Source: Allotamlana fucoidanivorans (lineage in GTDB: Bacteria; Bacteroidota; Bacteroidia; Flavobacteriales; Flavobacteriaceae). From it: a stretch of DNA of 64,000 nt. Positions 27,596 through 36,832 of this stretch are shown here, one piece after another (the first letter of the stretch is position 1; each line of letters starts with the position of its first letter). The notes under the pieces are model-generated. The model saw only the letters and a list, made by a program, of their open reading frames with translations, was not told where the DNA came from and did not search any database. The stretch covers positions 2,046,001 to 2,110,000 of the forward strand of contig NZ_CP074074.1 in assembly GCF_045788535.1 (NCBI RefSeq), in the 5' to 3' direction. Made by a program: the position numbers and the translations under genes.

Positions 27596-29563
27596 ATGTC
27601 ATTGCCCAAATTAATTATGTTTTTAAGTCTTTGTGCTATTAGTACATGTGTGTCAGGGCAACACAGTATTCAAACAAAGCCTAATATACTTTGCTTAGTG
27701 ATTGAGGATACCAGTAGTTATCAATTTGGGTGTTATGGCAACAAAGATATAAATACTCCAAACATTGACGCCCTTGCCTTAAAAGGAATAAAATATACAA
27801 ATGCAAGCTCTAACGCACCTCATTGTTCACCAGCACGATCTACGCTGATTACAGGATGTTATGCCACCAGTTTTGGTATGGATATTCATAGAGAGGATTA
27901 TGATACCCCAGAGAACATTTTTTTTCCAAATTATTTAAGAAAGGCTGGTTATTTCTGCACTAATAATGTTAAAACTGATTATAATACAAAGTTAGATAAT
28001 AAAAGTATATGGGATGAATGTAGTACAAATGCAACTTATAATAGCATAAATCGAAAACCAAATCAGCCATTTTTTTCTGTATTTAATACTACGGCTACCC
28101 ATATGGGATTAGTTAGAACAATTACGATTGAGGGCAGGCCAGACTTTAAAGAATATGGTATTGATATTAATAAGCTTAATATGCCACCACATATTCCAGA
28201 TTTACCTGAAATGAGATCGGATGAGGCTTTTCAATTGAAAGCTTCTCAAGAGTCGGACCAATGGGTAAATGCTTACTTAAACGACTTGAAATTAAAGGGG
28301 CTAGATGGCAACACAATTATCTTCTTTTTTAGTGATCATGGCGGTTGTTTACCTAGGGGTAAGGGTTTCCCATTTGAAAGTGGTTTAAAAATACCTCTGA
28401 TAGTATATATACCACCTGCTTGGGCAAAAAAACTAGATATTAAGACTGGCTATATTGAGACGCGAAACGTTGGTTTTGTTGATTTCGCTCCTACTTTTCT
28501 GTCTATTGCTGGAGTAAATATACCAGATTTCATGGAAGGTATTCCATTTCTTGGAAAAAAAGTTGAAGAATCTAGGAAACTACAATTTGGATTTAGATCA
28601 AATCAAGAAAACTATCATTTTGATCCGTCCAGAACAGTTTCTGATGGTCGATTTAAGTACATCAAAAATTATATACCTCATAAACCCTTTTGTTTAAGGA
28701 ACTTATATCAATGGGGTATGCCGGCAAATCAAGCATGGGATACTTACATAATCTCAGGTATATGCAAAAATGAGGATTGGCTTATACCTTATAAACCTAA
28801 AGAAGATGAGATGTTATTTGATTTGGAGAATGATCCGTGGGAGTTAAATAACTTAGCTAATAATTCAAATTTCAAAGAAAAGCTGAAGTTTTTAAGAGAA
28901 GAAATGGCGAAGCATGTCAGAGAAACGCATGACTTGGGTTTTTTTCCGAGGGAGATGCGTACTAAAAAAAAGAATGGGCTTTACAAGTGGGTTAAAGATG
29001 TTAAATTCCCTTTGGAGCTTTTATATAGTTCTGCAGAATTAGCTGGATCGGCTTCAAATGAAGATATCCCTGAATTGTTACGCCTTTTGAAAAGTGAATA
29101 TGCAGTATTGAGATACTGGGCAACCGTAGCTTTTTGCCATTTAGGCTCAACAAACAAGCTAAAAATAGCTCCAAAGTCCTTAATTAAAGCAATAGAGGAT
29201 GAGGATCTGGAAGTAGCCACTATGGCTTCAGAAGCTATATGTTACATGGATAATTTTGAGTTAGGGGTTGACAAATTAATAAATCTTTTTAGAAATAATT
29301 TTAATCCAGCATACTCTTCTTTAGAAACACTTACTTGGTATCCTGAGCAAAAAAAATCACTAAAAAAATATTCCCCCATTTTCAGAAAAATAGCGCTTGG
29401 GGAGAATAAGAATGAACAAGGTTATCAGGGGTTAGTATTAAGGGCAAGATCAATTCAGGTAAATCTAAACGATATACCTATTACTGACCTATTTACAGAA
29501 AAAGAAAAAAAAGATGGCATAAAGAAGAATAAAACAGGAAGAAAATTTATTTATCCTAACTAA
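27596..29563 (+). CDS. S1 sulfatase with a C-terminal HEAT-like domain
   Basis: 655 aa from the ATG at 27596 (a TTG 12 bp upstream is a weaker choice). The signal peptide ends near CVSGQ. The metal region is LVIEDTSSYQFGCYGN, the E-D form seen in the sulfamidase-like group. The formylglycine motif is PHCSPAR (Cys77). FFSDHGGCLPRGKGFPFESG and VDFAPTFLSIAG follow. After about residue 470 an alpha-helical extension looks like HEAT repeats: SNEDIPELLRLLKSEYAVLR, then AIEDEDLEVATMASEAICYM. This extension makes it about 150 residues longer than the neighbouring sulfatase. It lies 11 bp before the lyase gene and so is cotranscribed with it. Confidence 0.9.
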   Translation: MSLPKLIMFLSLCAISTCVSGQHSIQTKPNILCLVIEDTSSYQFGCYGNKDINTPNIDALALKGIKYTNASSNAPHCSPARSTLITGCYATSFGMDIHREDYDTPENIFFPNYLRKAGYFCTNNVKTDYNTKLDNKSIWDECSTNATYNSINRKPNQPFFSVFNTTATHMGLVRTITIEGRPDFKEYGIDINKLNMPPHIPDLPEMRSDEAFQLKASQESDQWVNAYLNDLKLKGLDGNTIIFFFSDHGGCLPRGKGFPFESGLKIPLIVYIPPAWAKKLDIKTGYIETRNVGFVDFAPTFLSIAGVNIPDFMEGIPFLGKKVEESRKLQFGFRSNQENYHFDPSRTVSDGRFKYIKNYIPHKPFCLRNLYQWGMPANQAWDTYIISGICKNEDWLIPYKPKEDEMLFDLENDPWELNNLANNSNFKEKLKFLREEMAKHVRETHDLGFFPREMRTKKKNGLYKWVKDVKFPLELLYSSAELAGSASNEDIPELLRLLKSEYAVLRYWATVAFCHLGSTNKLKIAPKSLIKAIEDEDLEVATMASEAICYMDNFELGVDKLINLFRNNFNPAYSSLETLTWYPEQKKSLKKYSPIFRKIALGENKNEQGYQGLVLRARSIQVNLNDIPITDLFTEKEKKDGIKKNKTGRKFIYPN

Positions 29564-29574
29564 AATTAAAAAAT

Positions 29575-31920
29575 ATGATTTGTTTTAATTACAAAATGCA
29601 GGCAATTAAATTTACCCGAATTATAACGGCTGTTGTAGCACTATTTGTGGGTTTTAGAATGCATAGTCAAATTGAGTCTAGTCTGAAATGGAAGTCAATT
29701 GAAGGTGTTTCTATTCCTATACCTCCCTCTGAACACCCTAGATTATTTTTGAGGAATGAACATATTCCAGAGCTTAAAGAAAGAATGCAAGATCCTATAT
29801 TATCTAAAGTCTGGGATGATCTTGTTGCCATGTCTAAAGATTCGCATAACGAATCGGCAGAAAAAAAGGATTGGCGTTATTATTTAGATCAGAAAGGAAT
29901 TCCTGTAAAAGCAGAATTGGATGCCTTAAGGTATTTAATCTCTGATAAGGAGAGCATTGGAAGATTGGCAATCAAAAATATCCTTAAAAACCTAAAGAAG
30001 AGTAATTGGCCAGAAGAAGGCAACGATTTATCAAGAGGAATTGGCCGAAGAATGGTATCGGGAGCAATAGTATATGACTGGTGTTATGATTTGTTGACTA
30101 AATCGGAAAAAGAGGCGTTTATAAAAGAATTTTTGAGGTTAGCAGAAATGCTGGAATGCGGTTACCCTCCAAGAAAAGTGGGGTTAATTGTAGGGCACCC
30201 TTCCGAATGGATGATTATGAGAGACTTATTGTCAACATCAATAGCAATTTATGATGAGCACCCAGACATGTATAATATAATTGCCAAACTCCTTTATGAA
30301 GAGTTTAAACCACCGAGAGATTGGTTTTTCAAAGGCCATGCACATCATCAAGGAACGGCATATTATAATGTTAGGCATGCTAATGAATTATTTGCGCAAT
30401 GGATTTTCAATAGAATGGGAGCTGGAAATTTCTATCACCCATCGCAACAATTTGTGCCATACAATATTCTATACTTAACAAGGCCTGATGGTCAATTTGT
30501 AGCGAGTGGAGATACTAATTATTATAGGAAAAAACCGAATGCAATGGGTATAGTGGCTTTACTGAATGGAAGTTATTATAAAGATGAATTTATTAACAAA
30601 GTTTACCTAGATAACCCTTCACTAGCCTCTCACAATAAGCTTTTTGAGTTTTTATGGAGAGATGTTGATCTAGGCACAAGAGAAGTAAATGACCTACCGT
30701 TGTCAAGATATTTTGATGCACCATTTGGATGGATGGTAGCTAGGACAAGTTGGGACGAGAATGCTGTAATAGCTGAAATGAAAATCAATGAATATCATTT
30801 TGGAAATCATCAACACTTAGATGCTGGTTCTTTTCAGATATACTATAAAGGTCCTTTGGCAATTGATTCAGGAATTTACTCAGGTGTTTCTGACGGAATC
30901 AGTGGCTATAATAATTCGCACAACAAAAACTATTTTAAGCGAACTATAGCTCATAACAGCTTATTAGTTTATGATCCAAAAGAGGAATTCTTAACCTGGG
31001 ATTATGGAGGTGCTCATAAAACAAAATATGGTAGAAATGATGGAGGCCAAAGAATGCCTGGTAAGGCTTGGACACCGCCAAATACATTTGCTGATATTTT
31101 AACAGAAGAGTATAAAACAGGAGAAATAATTGCACATGGTTTTGGACCTGATAACTATGCTCCGGAATACACTTATTTGAAAGGAGATATAGCTTCAGCC
31201 TATACAGATAAGGTAGAGGAAGCAAAAAGATCATTTGTTTTTTTAAATTTTAAGGAAGACTCTATACCAGCTGGGCTTATAGTTTTCGATAAGTTAGTTT
31301 CCTCAAATCCTGATTTCAAAAAATATTGGTTGTTACACAGTATTGAAGAGCCTACACTCCGAGGTACTGAAACAACAATTTCCAGGACGCTATTTGGTGA
31401 GAGCGGAAAATTGATTTGTAATACAATCTTGCCCAAAAAGGAAAATCTATCAATAGAACTAGTTGGAGGTCCTGGTAAGGAGTTTTGGGTATTTGGTGAA
31501 AATTTAGAAACAATTCCAAGAGATAGACCAGACCCTGCTAATGATCGCGGAGCATGGAGAGTAGAGGTGTCTCCGTTACAATCAGCTAAAGAGAATTATT
31601 TTTTAAACGTTCTGCAAGTGACGGATACTGAAATAGATAAAACCTATAAGGTAAAAGAGATTTTAGGTGATGAAGTTTTTGGGGTTCAAATAAAAGATCG
31701 AATTGTACTATTTAACAAGAGGTCATCTCAAATGGATTTGCCTTTTTCATTTTCTGTAAAAGAAAAAGGTAATTATAAATTCCTGATTACTGATGTTGAA
31801 GAAGGCACTTGGCAGATTAAAAAAAATGGTAAAGTGTTACACGTTGCAATTAGAGCTGATAAAACTGACAACGTTTTATATTTTGAGGGAAGCCATGGTG
31901 ATTATGAAGTAATAAGGTAA
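29575..31920 (+). CDS. Heparinase II-like polysaccharide lyase (PL21-type)
   Basis: 781 aa with a signal peptide; starts at 29575 or 29596 are possible. An alpha/alpha toroid N-terminal half is followed by the heparinase II/III beta domain. Residues matching the Pedobacter heparinase II catalytic set (His202, Tyr257, His406) fall at His208 (VGHPSE), Tyr263 (GTAYYN) and His414 (NHQHLDAGS), with nearly constant offset, and total length is also close (772). FKRTIAHNSLLVYD and FYKGPLAIDSG-like blocks support the fold. Heparinase II cleaves heparin and heparan sulfate by beta-elimination at either uronate epimer. It sits among three sulfatases and upstream of GH88, a logical chain. The natural glycan may be a marine heparan-like polymer. 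Confidence 0.87.
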   Translation: MICFNYKMQAIKFTRIITAVVALFVGFRMHSQIESSLKWKSIEGVSIPIPPSEHPRLFLRNEHIPELKERMQDPILSKVWDDLVAMSKDSHNESAEKKDWRYYLDQKGIPVKAELDALRYLISDKESIGRLAIKNILKNLKKSNWPEEGNDLSRGIGRRMVSGAIVYDWCYDLLTKSEKEAFIKEFLRLAEMLECGYPPRKVGLIVGHPSEWMIMRDLLSTSIAIYDEHPDMYNIIAKLLYEEFKPPRDWFFKGHAHHQGTAYYNVRHANELFAQWIFNRMGAGNFYHPSQQFVPYNILYLTRPDGQFVASGDTNYYRKKPNAMGIVALLNGSYYKDEFINKVYLDNPSLASHNKLFEFLWRDVDLGTREVNDLPLSRYFDAPFGWMVARTSWDENAVIAEMKINEYHFGNHQHLDAGSFQIYYKGPLAIDSGIYSGVSDGISGYNNSHNKNYFKRTIAHNSLLVYDPKEEFLTWDYGGAHKTKYGRNDGGQRMPGKAWTPPNTFADILTEEYKTGEIIAHGFGPDNYAPEYTYLKGDIASAYTDKVEEAKRSFVFLNFKEDSIPAGLIVFDKLVSSNPDFKKYWLLHSIEEPTLRGTETTISRTLFGESGKLICNTILPKKENLSIELVGGPGKEFWVFGENLETIPRDRPDPANDRGAWRVEVSPLQSAKENYFLNVLQVTDTEIDKTYKVKEILGDEVFGVQIKDRIVLFNKRSSQMDLPFSFSVKEKGNYKFLITDVEEGTWQIKKNGKVLHVAIRADKTDNVLYFEGSHGDYEVIR

Positions 31921-32129
31921 ATTACATTAAATATTCGCAATATCTAATAATTAAAAAATCAGGTGTTCTCTTAGGAACTATCTCAAGATAAAGTGTTTGT
32001 AATAATACCTTAATGGGTTTTGTTGGAAAACTCAATTGAAGATGAATAAAAACATACTCTTGTACAATCTGGTTTTTACTAAAAACTGATATTCAAATTA
32101 CTATTTTTTAAATCTTTATTAAGCATACT

Positions 32130-33725
32130 ATGAAATTATTTGCTATAAGAATATTAATATTATTTGTGCTAATAATATTTTGTGTTTTCTGCGACTCAAA
32201 TAAAAAAATAAAAGTTAAACCTAATGTTCTTTTTATAGCGGTTGACGATTTAAATGACTGGGTTGGTGTTATGGGGGGGCATGAATTAGCAATAACCCCC
32301 AATTTGGATAGACTAGCAGAAAAGGGAATGTTATTTACTAATGCCCATTCACCTATGCCTGTTTGTGTAGCATCTAGAAATGCTTTACTAAGTGGGATGC
32401 ACCCTACTTCAACTGGGTGGTATAGTCTGGTGCGAGATCATGATGCTATGGTTAAATCATATAGTAGTATCATGTCGGGAAAAAAAATGTTACCAGCTCT
32501 TTTTAAAAGTAACGGTTATGATACTTACTGTGCAGGAAAAATATTTCATAAAGGAGTTACAGATTACCCTTTTTTAATGGATTCATTATGGAATGATGTG
32601 CTTCCTAGTTATAAAGAGAAATTGCGCCAAATAGATTATGATCGAGGTGATGGTTATGGCGGGTATATTTTTTACCCTTTTCCAAAGGGTGGAAGTCAAT
32701 TAAAGAATTTTTTTGGTAATAGTTTAAAAACTGGGCATTCTCTATGTGGTGGACCATTGGATAAAGAAGATATTCCTCAAGGTAAAATGTATGATGAATT
32801 AATTGCTGATTATGCAATTGATAAAATTAATAAGAAACATGAAAAGCCATTTTTTATTTCAGCTGGTTTTGTAAGACCACATGTACCTTATACAGCTCCC
32901 AGTAAGTACTTTGATTTATATAATATCGATGATATTAAAATTCCAGAAACACTGAGTGAGGAAATAAAAAATATACCATTAGTTGGTAAATCAATAATTT
33001 ACAATTACGGTGTGAATGGTAAAGGGGATTATCAGGTTGTAAATGAATTAGGTGTCGATTATTGGAAACATCTAATACACTCGTATCTGGCATGTGTAAC
33101 GTTTGTGGACGATCAAATAGGAAGGGTTCTTCGGGCTTTAGAAAAAAGTGAATATTCAAGTAATACTATAATCGTTCTTTGGTCTGACCATGGTCAAAGT
33201 TTAGGAGAAAAGAGAAACTTCAGGAAAATGAGCTTATGGGATGAATCATCAAAAGTACCATTATACATTTCATTGCCAGAGATGGATGAAGGATTAACTT
33301 GTTCTAATCCAGTAAGTTTATTAGATGTTTATCCTACTTTGGTAGATTTGTGTGAATTACCTGAACCAAGTCATCTTGAAGGTAATAGTTTAAAACCACT
33401 CATTGCTAACCCTAGCATGGATTGGAATATTCCAGTGTTAATAAGTTGGAGGTATAAAAATTATGCGGTTCGATCAAAGGATTATAAATACATTCAATAT
33501 CGAGATGGGAGTCAAGAATTGTATGATATGAAAATCGATCCTTCTGAACGCAATAATTTAGCTTTATATGAAAATTACAAGCATATAATTAATGAACATA
33601 AAAAATGGATTCCTAAGAATCCGAGACTACCAGTAGGTTCAACTGATTGGAAGGGTGACGAAATAGATCTAACTTTAGAAAAATGGAAAGTCAATGACAG
33701 CATACCGACTTGGCTTGTAGAATAA
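32130..33725 (+). CDS. S1 sulfatase, iduronate-2-sulfatase-like (S1_7-type), lipoprotein
   Basis: 531 aa. The N-terminal signal ends in a Cys-rich lipobox region (FCVFC, Cys21). VLFIAVDDLNDWVG has Asp39-Asp40, and the formylglycine motif is PVCVASR with Cys79. AGFVRPHVPYTAPSKYFDLY and WSDHGQSLGEKRNFRK are typical of the S1_7 group. A 209 bp gap separates it from the heparinase II-like gene, and 62 bp separate it from the chimeric remnant. It may desulfate the unsaturated or iduronate residue exposed by the lyase. It is a distant paralogue of the sulfatase at 21430. Confidence 0.9.
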   Translation: MKLFAIRILILFVLIIFCVFCDSNKKIKVKPNVLFIAVDDLNDWVGVMGGHELAITPNLDRLAEKGMLFTNAHSPMPVCVASRNALLSGMHPTSTGWYSLVRDHDAMVKSYSSIMSGKKMLPALFKSNGYDTYCAGKIFHKGVTDYPFLMDSLWNDVLPSYKEKLRQIDYDRGDGYGGYIFYPFPKGGSQLKNFFGNSLKTGHSLCGGPLDKEDIPQGKMYDELIADYAIDKINKKHEKPFFISAGFVRPHVPYTAPSKYFDLYNIDDIKIPETLSEEIKNIPLVGKSIIYNYGVNGKGDYQVVNELGVDYWKHLIHSYLACVTFVDDQIGRVLRALEKSEYSSNTIIVLWSDHGQSLGEKRNFRKMSLWDESSKVPLYISLPEMDEGLTCSNPVSLLDVYPTLVDLCELPEPSHLEGNSLKPLIANPSMDWNIPVLISWRYKNYAVRSKDYKYIQYRDGSQELYDMKIDPSERNNLALYENYKHIINEHKKWIPKNPRLPVGSTDWKGDEIDLTLEKWKVNDSIPTWLVE

Positions 33726-33787
33726 AATTATTATTAATACACGTACGATAAAATATAAATAATTATCTGTGAAATGAAATATAGAAT

Positions 33788-34292
33788 ATGAAACACATAG
33801 AAATAATAGTATTTTTTTGTTTAATTATAACAGGGTCTTCTTATGGACAATGGGCCAATAAAAGACACCAAACCTTGATTACACCATTCCGTTTTACATT
33901 ACCACCAACAAATGCCAAGGTTGAATATGAAGACCTGGATGGTGATGGTGATCCGGATATTCTGCGTACTCTTACAAATGGTGATATTCCTGTTTTATGG
34001 ATTGATGATGATGATGATATGAAAAAAGGAGATTTGGAAGGAGATACGGATTCTGATTGCCTTGTAATTGATAAGAACAAAGATGGATTTTTTGGTCATG
34101 ATCATGATGTTATGATTGACTGGGGCGATGAAGACGGAGACAATGTTGCAGATATACAAGTGTTTGTCGAAACTGGAGGATGTATTGTTGCAACAGAAGC
34201 AAATTGCTACAGATTTCGATTTAGGCTTCTCTACTGGTGTTTCCTATACATTTGGTTCGGCGTTTAATAATATAATTAATACAAGGTTATAG
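33788..34292 (+). pseudogene. Chimeric remnant: 5' end of a secreted Asp-rich-repeat protein joined to 3' end of an outer-membrane barrel protein
   Basis: From ATG 33788 a signal peptide (ending SSYGQ) leads into calcium-loop-like repeats: YEDLDGDGDPDILRTLTNG, WIDDDDDMKKGDLEGDTDSD and DWGDEDGDNVADIQV. These open a family of large secreted Bacteroidota proteins, yet this frame stops at 34267 after a nonsense-like tail (CYRFRFRLLYWCFLYIW). In another frame, 34191-34292 reads QIATDFDLGFSTGVSYTFGS then AFNNIINTRL and a stop, which looks like the last beta-strand of an outer-membrane barrel protein. The simplest reading is a deletion that fused two genes, with the junction near 34160-34195. Neither half is likely functional. 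Confidence 0.7.
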
Positions 34293-34894
34293 CCCCTTAT
34301 TAGGATATATAAAATTTAACATCTCATTGACAATCGCTCAGATAGGTTTTTAAGTTTCAAAAATGAGAATTTATTGTTAAGGATAAATTTAAGTTTTCTT
34401 TATAAAAACAGCTTAAAAATTAGGTAGCGTCTAGTTTACAGCCTGTATGAGCGAAGAATTGATACCATGAGATTTTCACCATACTTTGCGTATTTTTTCA
34501 TGATTTGTAATTAAGTCGTAAACCTATTTTTTATGGCAAAGGTGATTTGCTGATACTAAGTATTGTTTATTACCTTTTTCTTGTTAATCATTATAAACCT
34601 CTGGTGAGTATATGTTATCGCATCTTAAATTGTTATTCGTAAAGTTAGCTTACAAGTTTAACGAGTTTATTTTTAGATGTACGTTTTCAAAGAAAATGTC
34701 ATAAAGTAAAGAATTCATAATGTATTCTGGTCAGGAAAATTGAAATTTTTATCTTGATGTATCTTACTTACTGCTAAAACGAAACCAAAGTTATGTCTTG
34801 TATATACCAGCCTGTCTTAAATTTGAAGCAGGAACAATTTGATTTAGATATCATTTTAAGTTTCGGAAAATAAAGATTAAAAATAAAACGAATT
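34293..34894. other. Intergenic region after the remnant (602 bp)
   Basis: AT-rich and without a credible gene. It follows the chimeric remnant and precedes the GH88 gene, so part of it may be decayed coding sequence. No RNA gene or strong hairpin was seen; the GH88 promoter is presumably here. Confidence 0.5.
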
Positions 34895-36130
34895 ATGATA
34901 TTCAAATTAAGAACAATTATATTTTTTACCCTAACAACAACTCTTTTTTTTAGTTGCAATAAGAGTAGATCCAATAGTAATGAAGGTGCTATTACGAATA
35001 ATAATGAAGATAAAATAATAGGAATTGTTTCGAATCAGTATGATATTCTGTATGATTCTGTGGAGAATAGAGAATCAAAAAAAAGATATATTCCACGTTC
35101 AATTGAGAATAATGAAATAAAATTTGTATCCAGTCATGACTGGACTAGTGGTTTTTACGCAGGCTCACTTTGGTATTTATACGATCTTACAGGACAGAAT
35201 AAATGGAAGGAAAGAGCTTTGAAATATACGTTGAAATTAGATTCTGTTAAATATTACACAGGAAATCATGATATAGGCTTTATGATGGAGTCTAGTTTTG
35301 GTAATGCCATGAAATTTGATTCTTCAAATAAGTTTGATGAAGTAATTGTTCAATCTGCTAAATCATTATTGACACGCTTCAGGCCTCAAGCTGGTATCAT
35401 TCAATCTTGGGATTCTAAAATTCATTTTGAAGAGGGCAAATGGAGATGTCCCGTAATTATTGATAACATGATGAATTTAGAGTTGTTGTTTCATGCCACC
35501 GAGTTGTCGGGCGACTCGATATACCATGATGTTGCTGTATCGCATGCTAATAAGACAATCGAAAATCATTTTAGGCCTGATAATAGTTCGTATCATGTGG
35601 TTGATTATGATATTGAATCTGGAGAAATTATAAGTAAGTCAACTCACCAAGGTTTTGCTGATAATTCTGATTGGGCCAGAGGTCAAGCATGGGGATTGTA
35701 TGGTTTTACCGTTATGTATAGGTTCACTAAAAATCCCATTTATTTGGATCAAGCTATTAAAATTGCCGAATTTATAAAGAATCACCCTAATTTACCCGAT
35801 GACTCTATACCCTATTGGGATTATGATGTAGATATTACTGAATCAACATCAAGAGATGCATCTGCTGCAGCAATTACAGCTTCGGCCTTATTGGAGCTTA
35901 TTAAATATGTTCAAGAGGATAACAAATCAAATGAATATTTGAAATGGGCGAAAATTATCTTGGAAAACTTAAGTTCTGATTCATACTTAGCTAGAAATGG
36001 AAGTAACAAAGGTTTTATTTTGATGCATTCCGCTGGCATTGTACCATACGGAAAAGAAATAGATGTTCCTTTAAATTATGCAGATTATTACTATTTGGAG
36101 GCTTCATCAAGATTAAGAAAATTAAAATAA
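34895..36130 (+). CDS. GH88 unsaturated glucuronyl hydrolase, lipoprotein
   Basis: 411 aa, lipobox FFSC (Cys21). An alpha/alpha toroid with the GH88 catalytic Asp pair: Asp126 in NHDIGFM and Asp190 in VIIDNMMNLEL. Supporting blocks are SHDWTSGFYAGSLWYLYD, GFADNSDWARGQAWGLYGF and ESTSRDASAAAITASALLEL. GH88 hydrates the 4,5-double bond left by polysaccharide lyases and frees the unsaturated uronate from the oligosaccharide end. It therefore links the PL21-, PL8- and heparinase II/III-like lyases of this locus to monosaccharide release. Its presence argues that the uronate is real in the target glycan. Confidence 0.93.
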   Translation: MIFKLRTIIFFTLTTTLFFSCNKSRSNSNEGAITNNNEDKIIGIVSNQYDILYDSVENRESKKRYIPRSIENNEIKFVSSHDWTSGFYAGSLWYLYDLTGQNKWKERALKYTLKLDSVKYYTGNHDIGFMMESSFGNAMKFDSSNKFDEVIVQSAKSLLTRFRPQAGIIQSWDSKIHFEEGKWRCPVIIDNMMNLELLFHATELSGDSIYHDVAVSHANKTIENHFRPDNSSYHVVDYDIESGEIISKSTHQGFADNSDWARGQAWGLYGFTVMYRFTKNPIYLDQAIKIAEFIKNHPNLPDDSIPYWDYDVDITESTSRDASAAAITASALLELIKYVQEDNKSNEYLKWAKIILENLSSDSYLARNGSNKGFILMHSAGIVPYGKEIDVPLNYADYYYLEASSRLRKLK

Positions 36131-36832
36131 GAAAGTTTTGATTTTTGTTATTTGAAAGATTTTAATTTAGTTGTCTAATTCTATAAAATTGAAATATAGT
36201 CCAATTTTATTATCCTTCTCAAAGGAAGTTAACCATTATATTGAGATACAAATGTATTAGATTTTTTTTCAAAAAGTTTTACACTAATTTACAATTAGTC
36301 CTATACTCATATAGTCTATACCTTTCTTAAAATACAAAAAAACGGATAAGATATATGGTTTAATTGAGGGTGATAGTTTAAGGTTTAAAAAAAATCTGAT
36401 GTAGATTATAAGTAATGAAAATATTCACTTCAAAAATACAGTAGTATAAAGGTTGCGATTGAAGTTTTTTGAACTTTCATTGAATTTAAAGTTCAAAAAT
36501 GTGAACTAAATAATCTTCAAAATTTTCTAATAGTAACTTTTTTGTGTAAATATTTAAATTTTGAAAAGTCAAAAATTCTATATTCAAGTTTTTTTATTAC
36601 AAATGTTACATAATAATACTCTTAATGTTTCAGTTTTTGGTAACATTTTTAAAAAGCCTTAAATTTAGTATCAGTTTATTTACTTTTTACCTTCTTGTCT
36701 TACTGTCAAAAGTAACTTGAGAGTATGACAAATAAATTAAAAGACTCTAAACACCCTTATCATTTTTCTTAAAATTATTAGTGCCGAGACTAATTTTCTT
36801 AAGGTTTTTTAGGTTAATATATATTCAGTTCA
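36131..36832. other. Intergenic region upstream of HTCS 2 (702 bp)
   Basis: Very AT-rich, no credible gene. It holds a 12 bp perfect inverted repeat at 36466-36499 (listed separately). The promoter of the second HTCS is expected between that repeat and 36833. Confidence 0.55.
36466..36499. promoter_or_regulatory. Perfect 12 bp inverted repeat, possible operator upstream of HTCS 2
   Basis: TTTTTGAACTTT at 36466-36477 is mirrored by AAAGTTCAAAAA at 36488-36499 across a 10-base spacer. A third half-site (TGAAC) follows at 36502-36506, making GTTCA/TGAAC pairs in two spacings. No T-run follows the repeat on the plus strand, so it is not a terminator for GH88. A dimeric regulator site is possible; its role is unknown. 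Confidence 0.4.
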
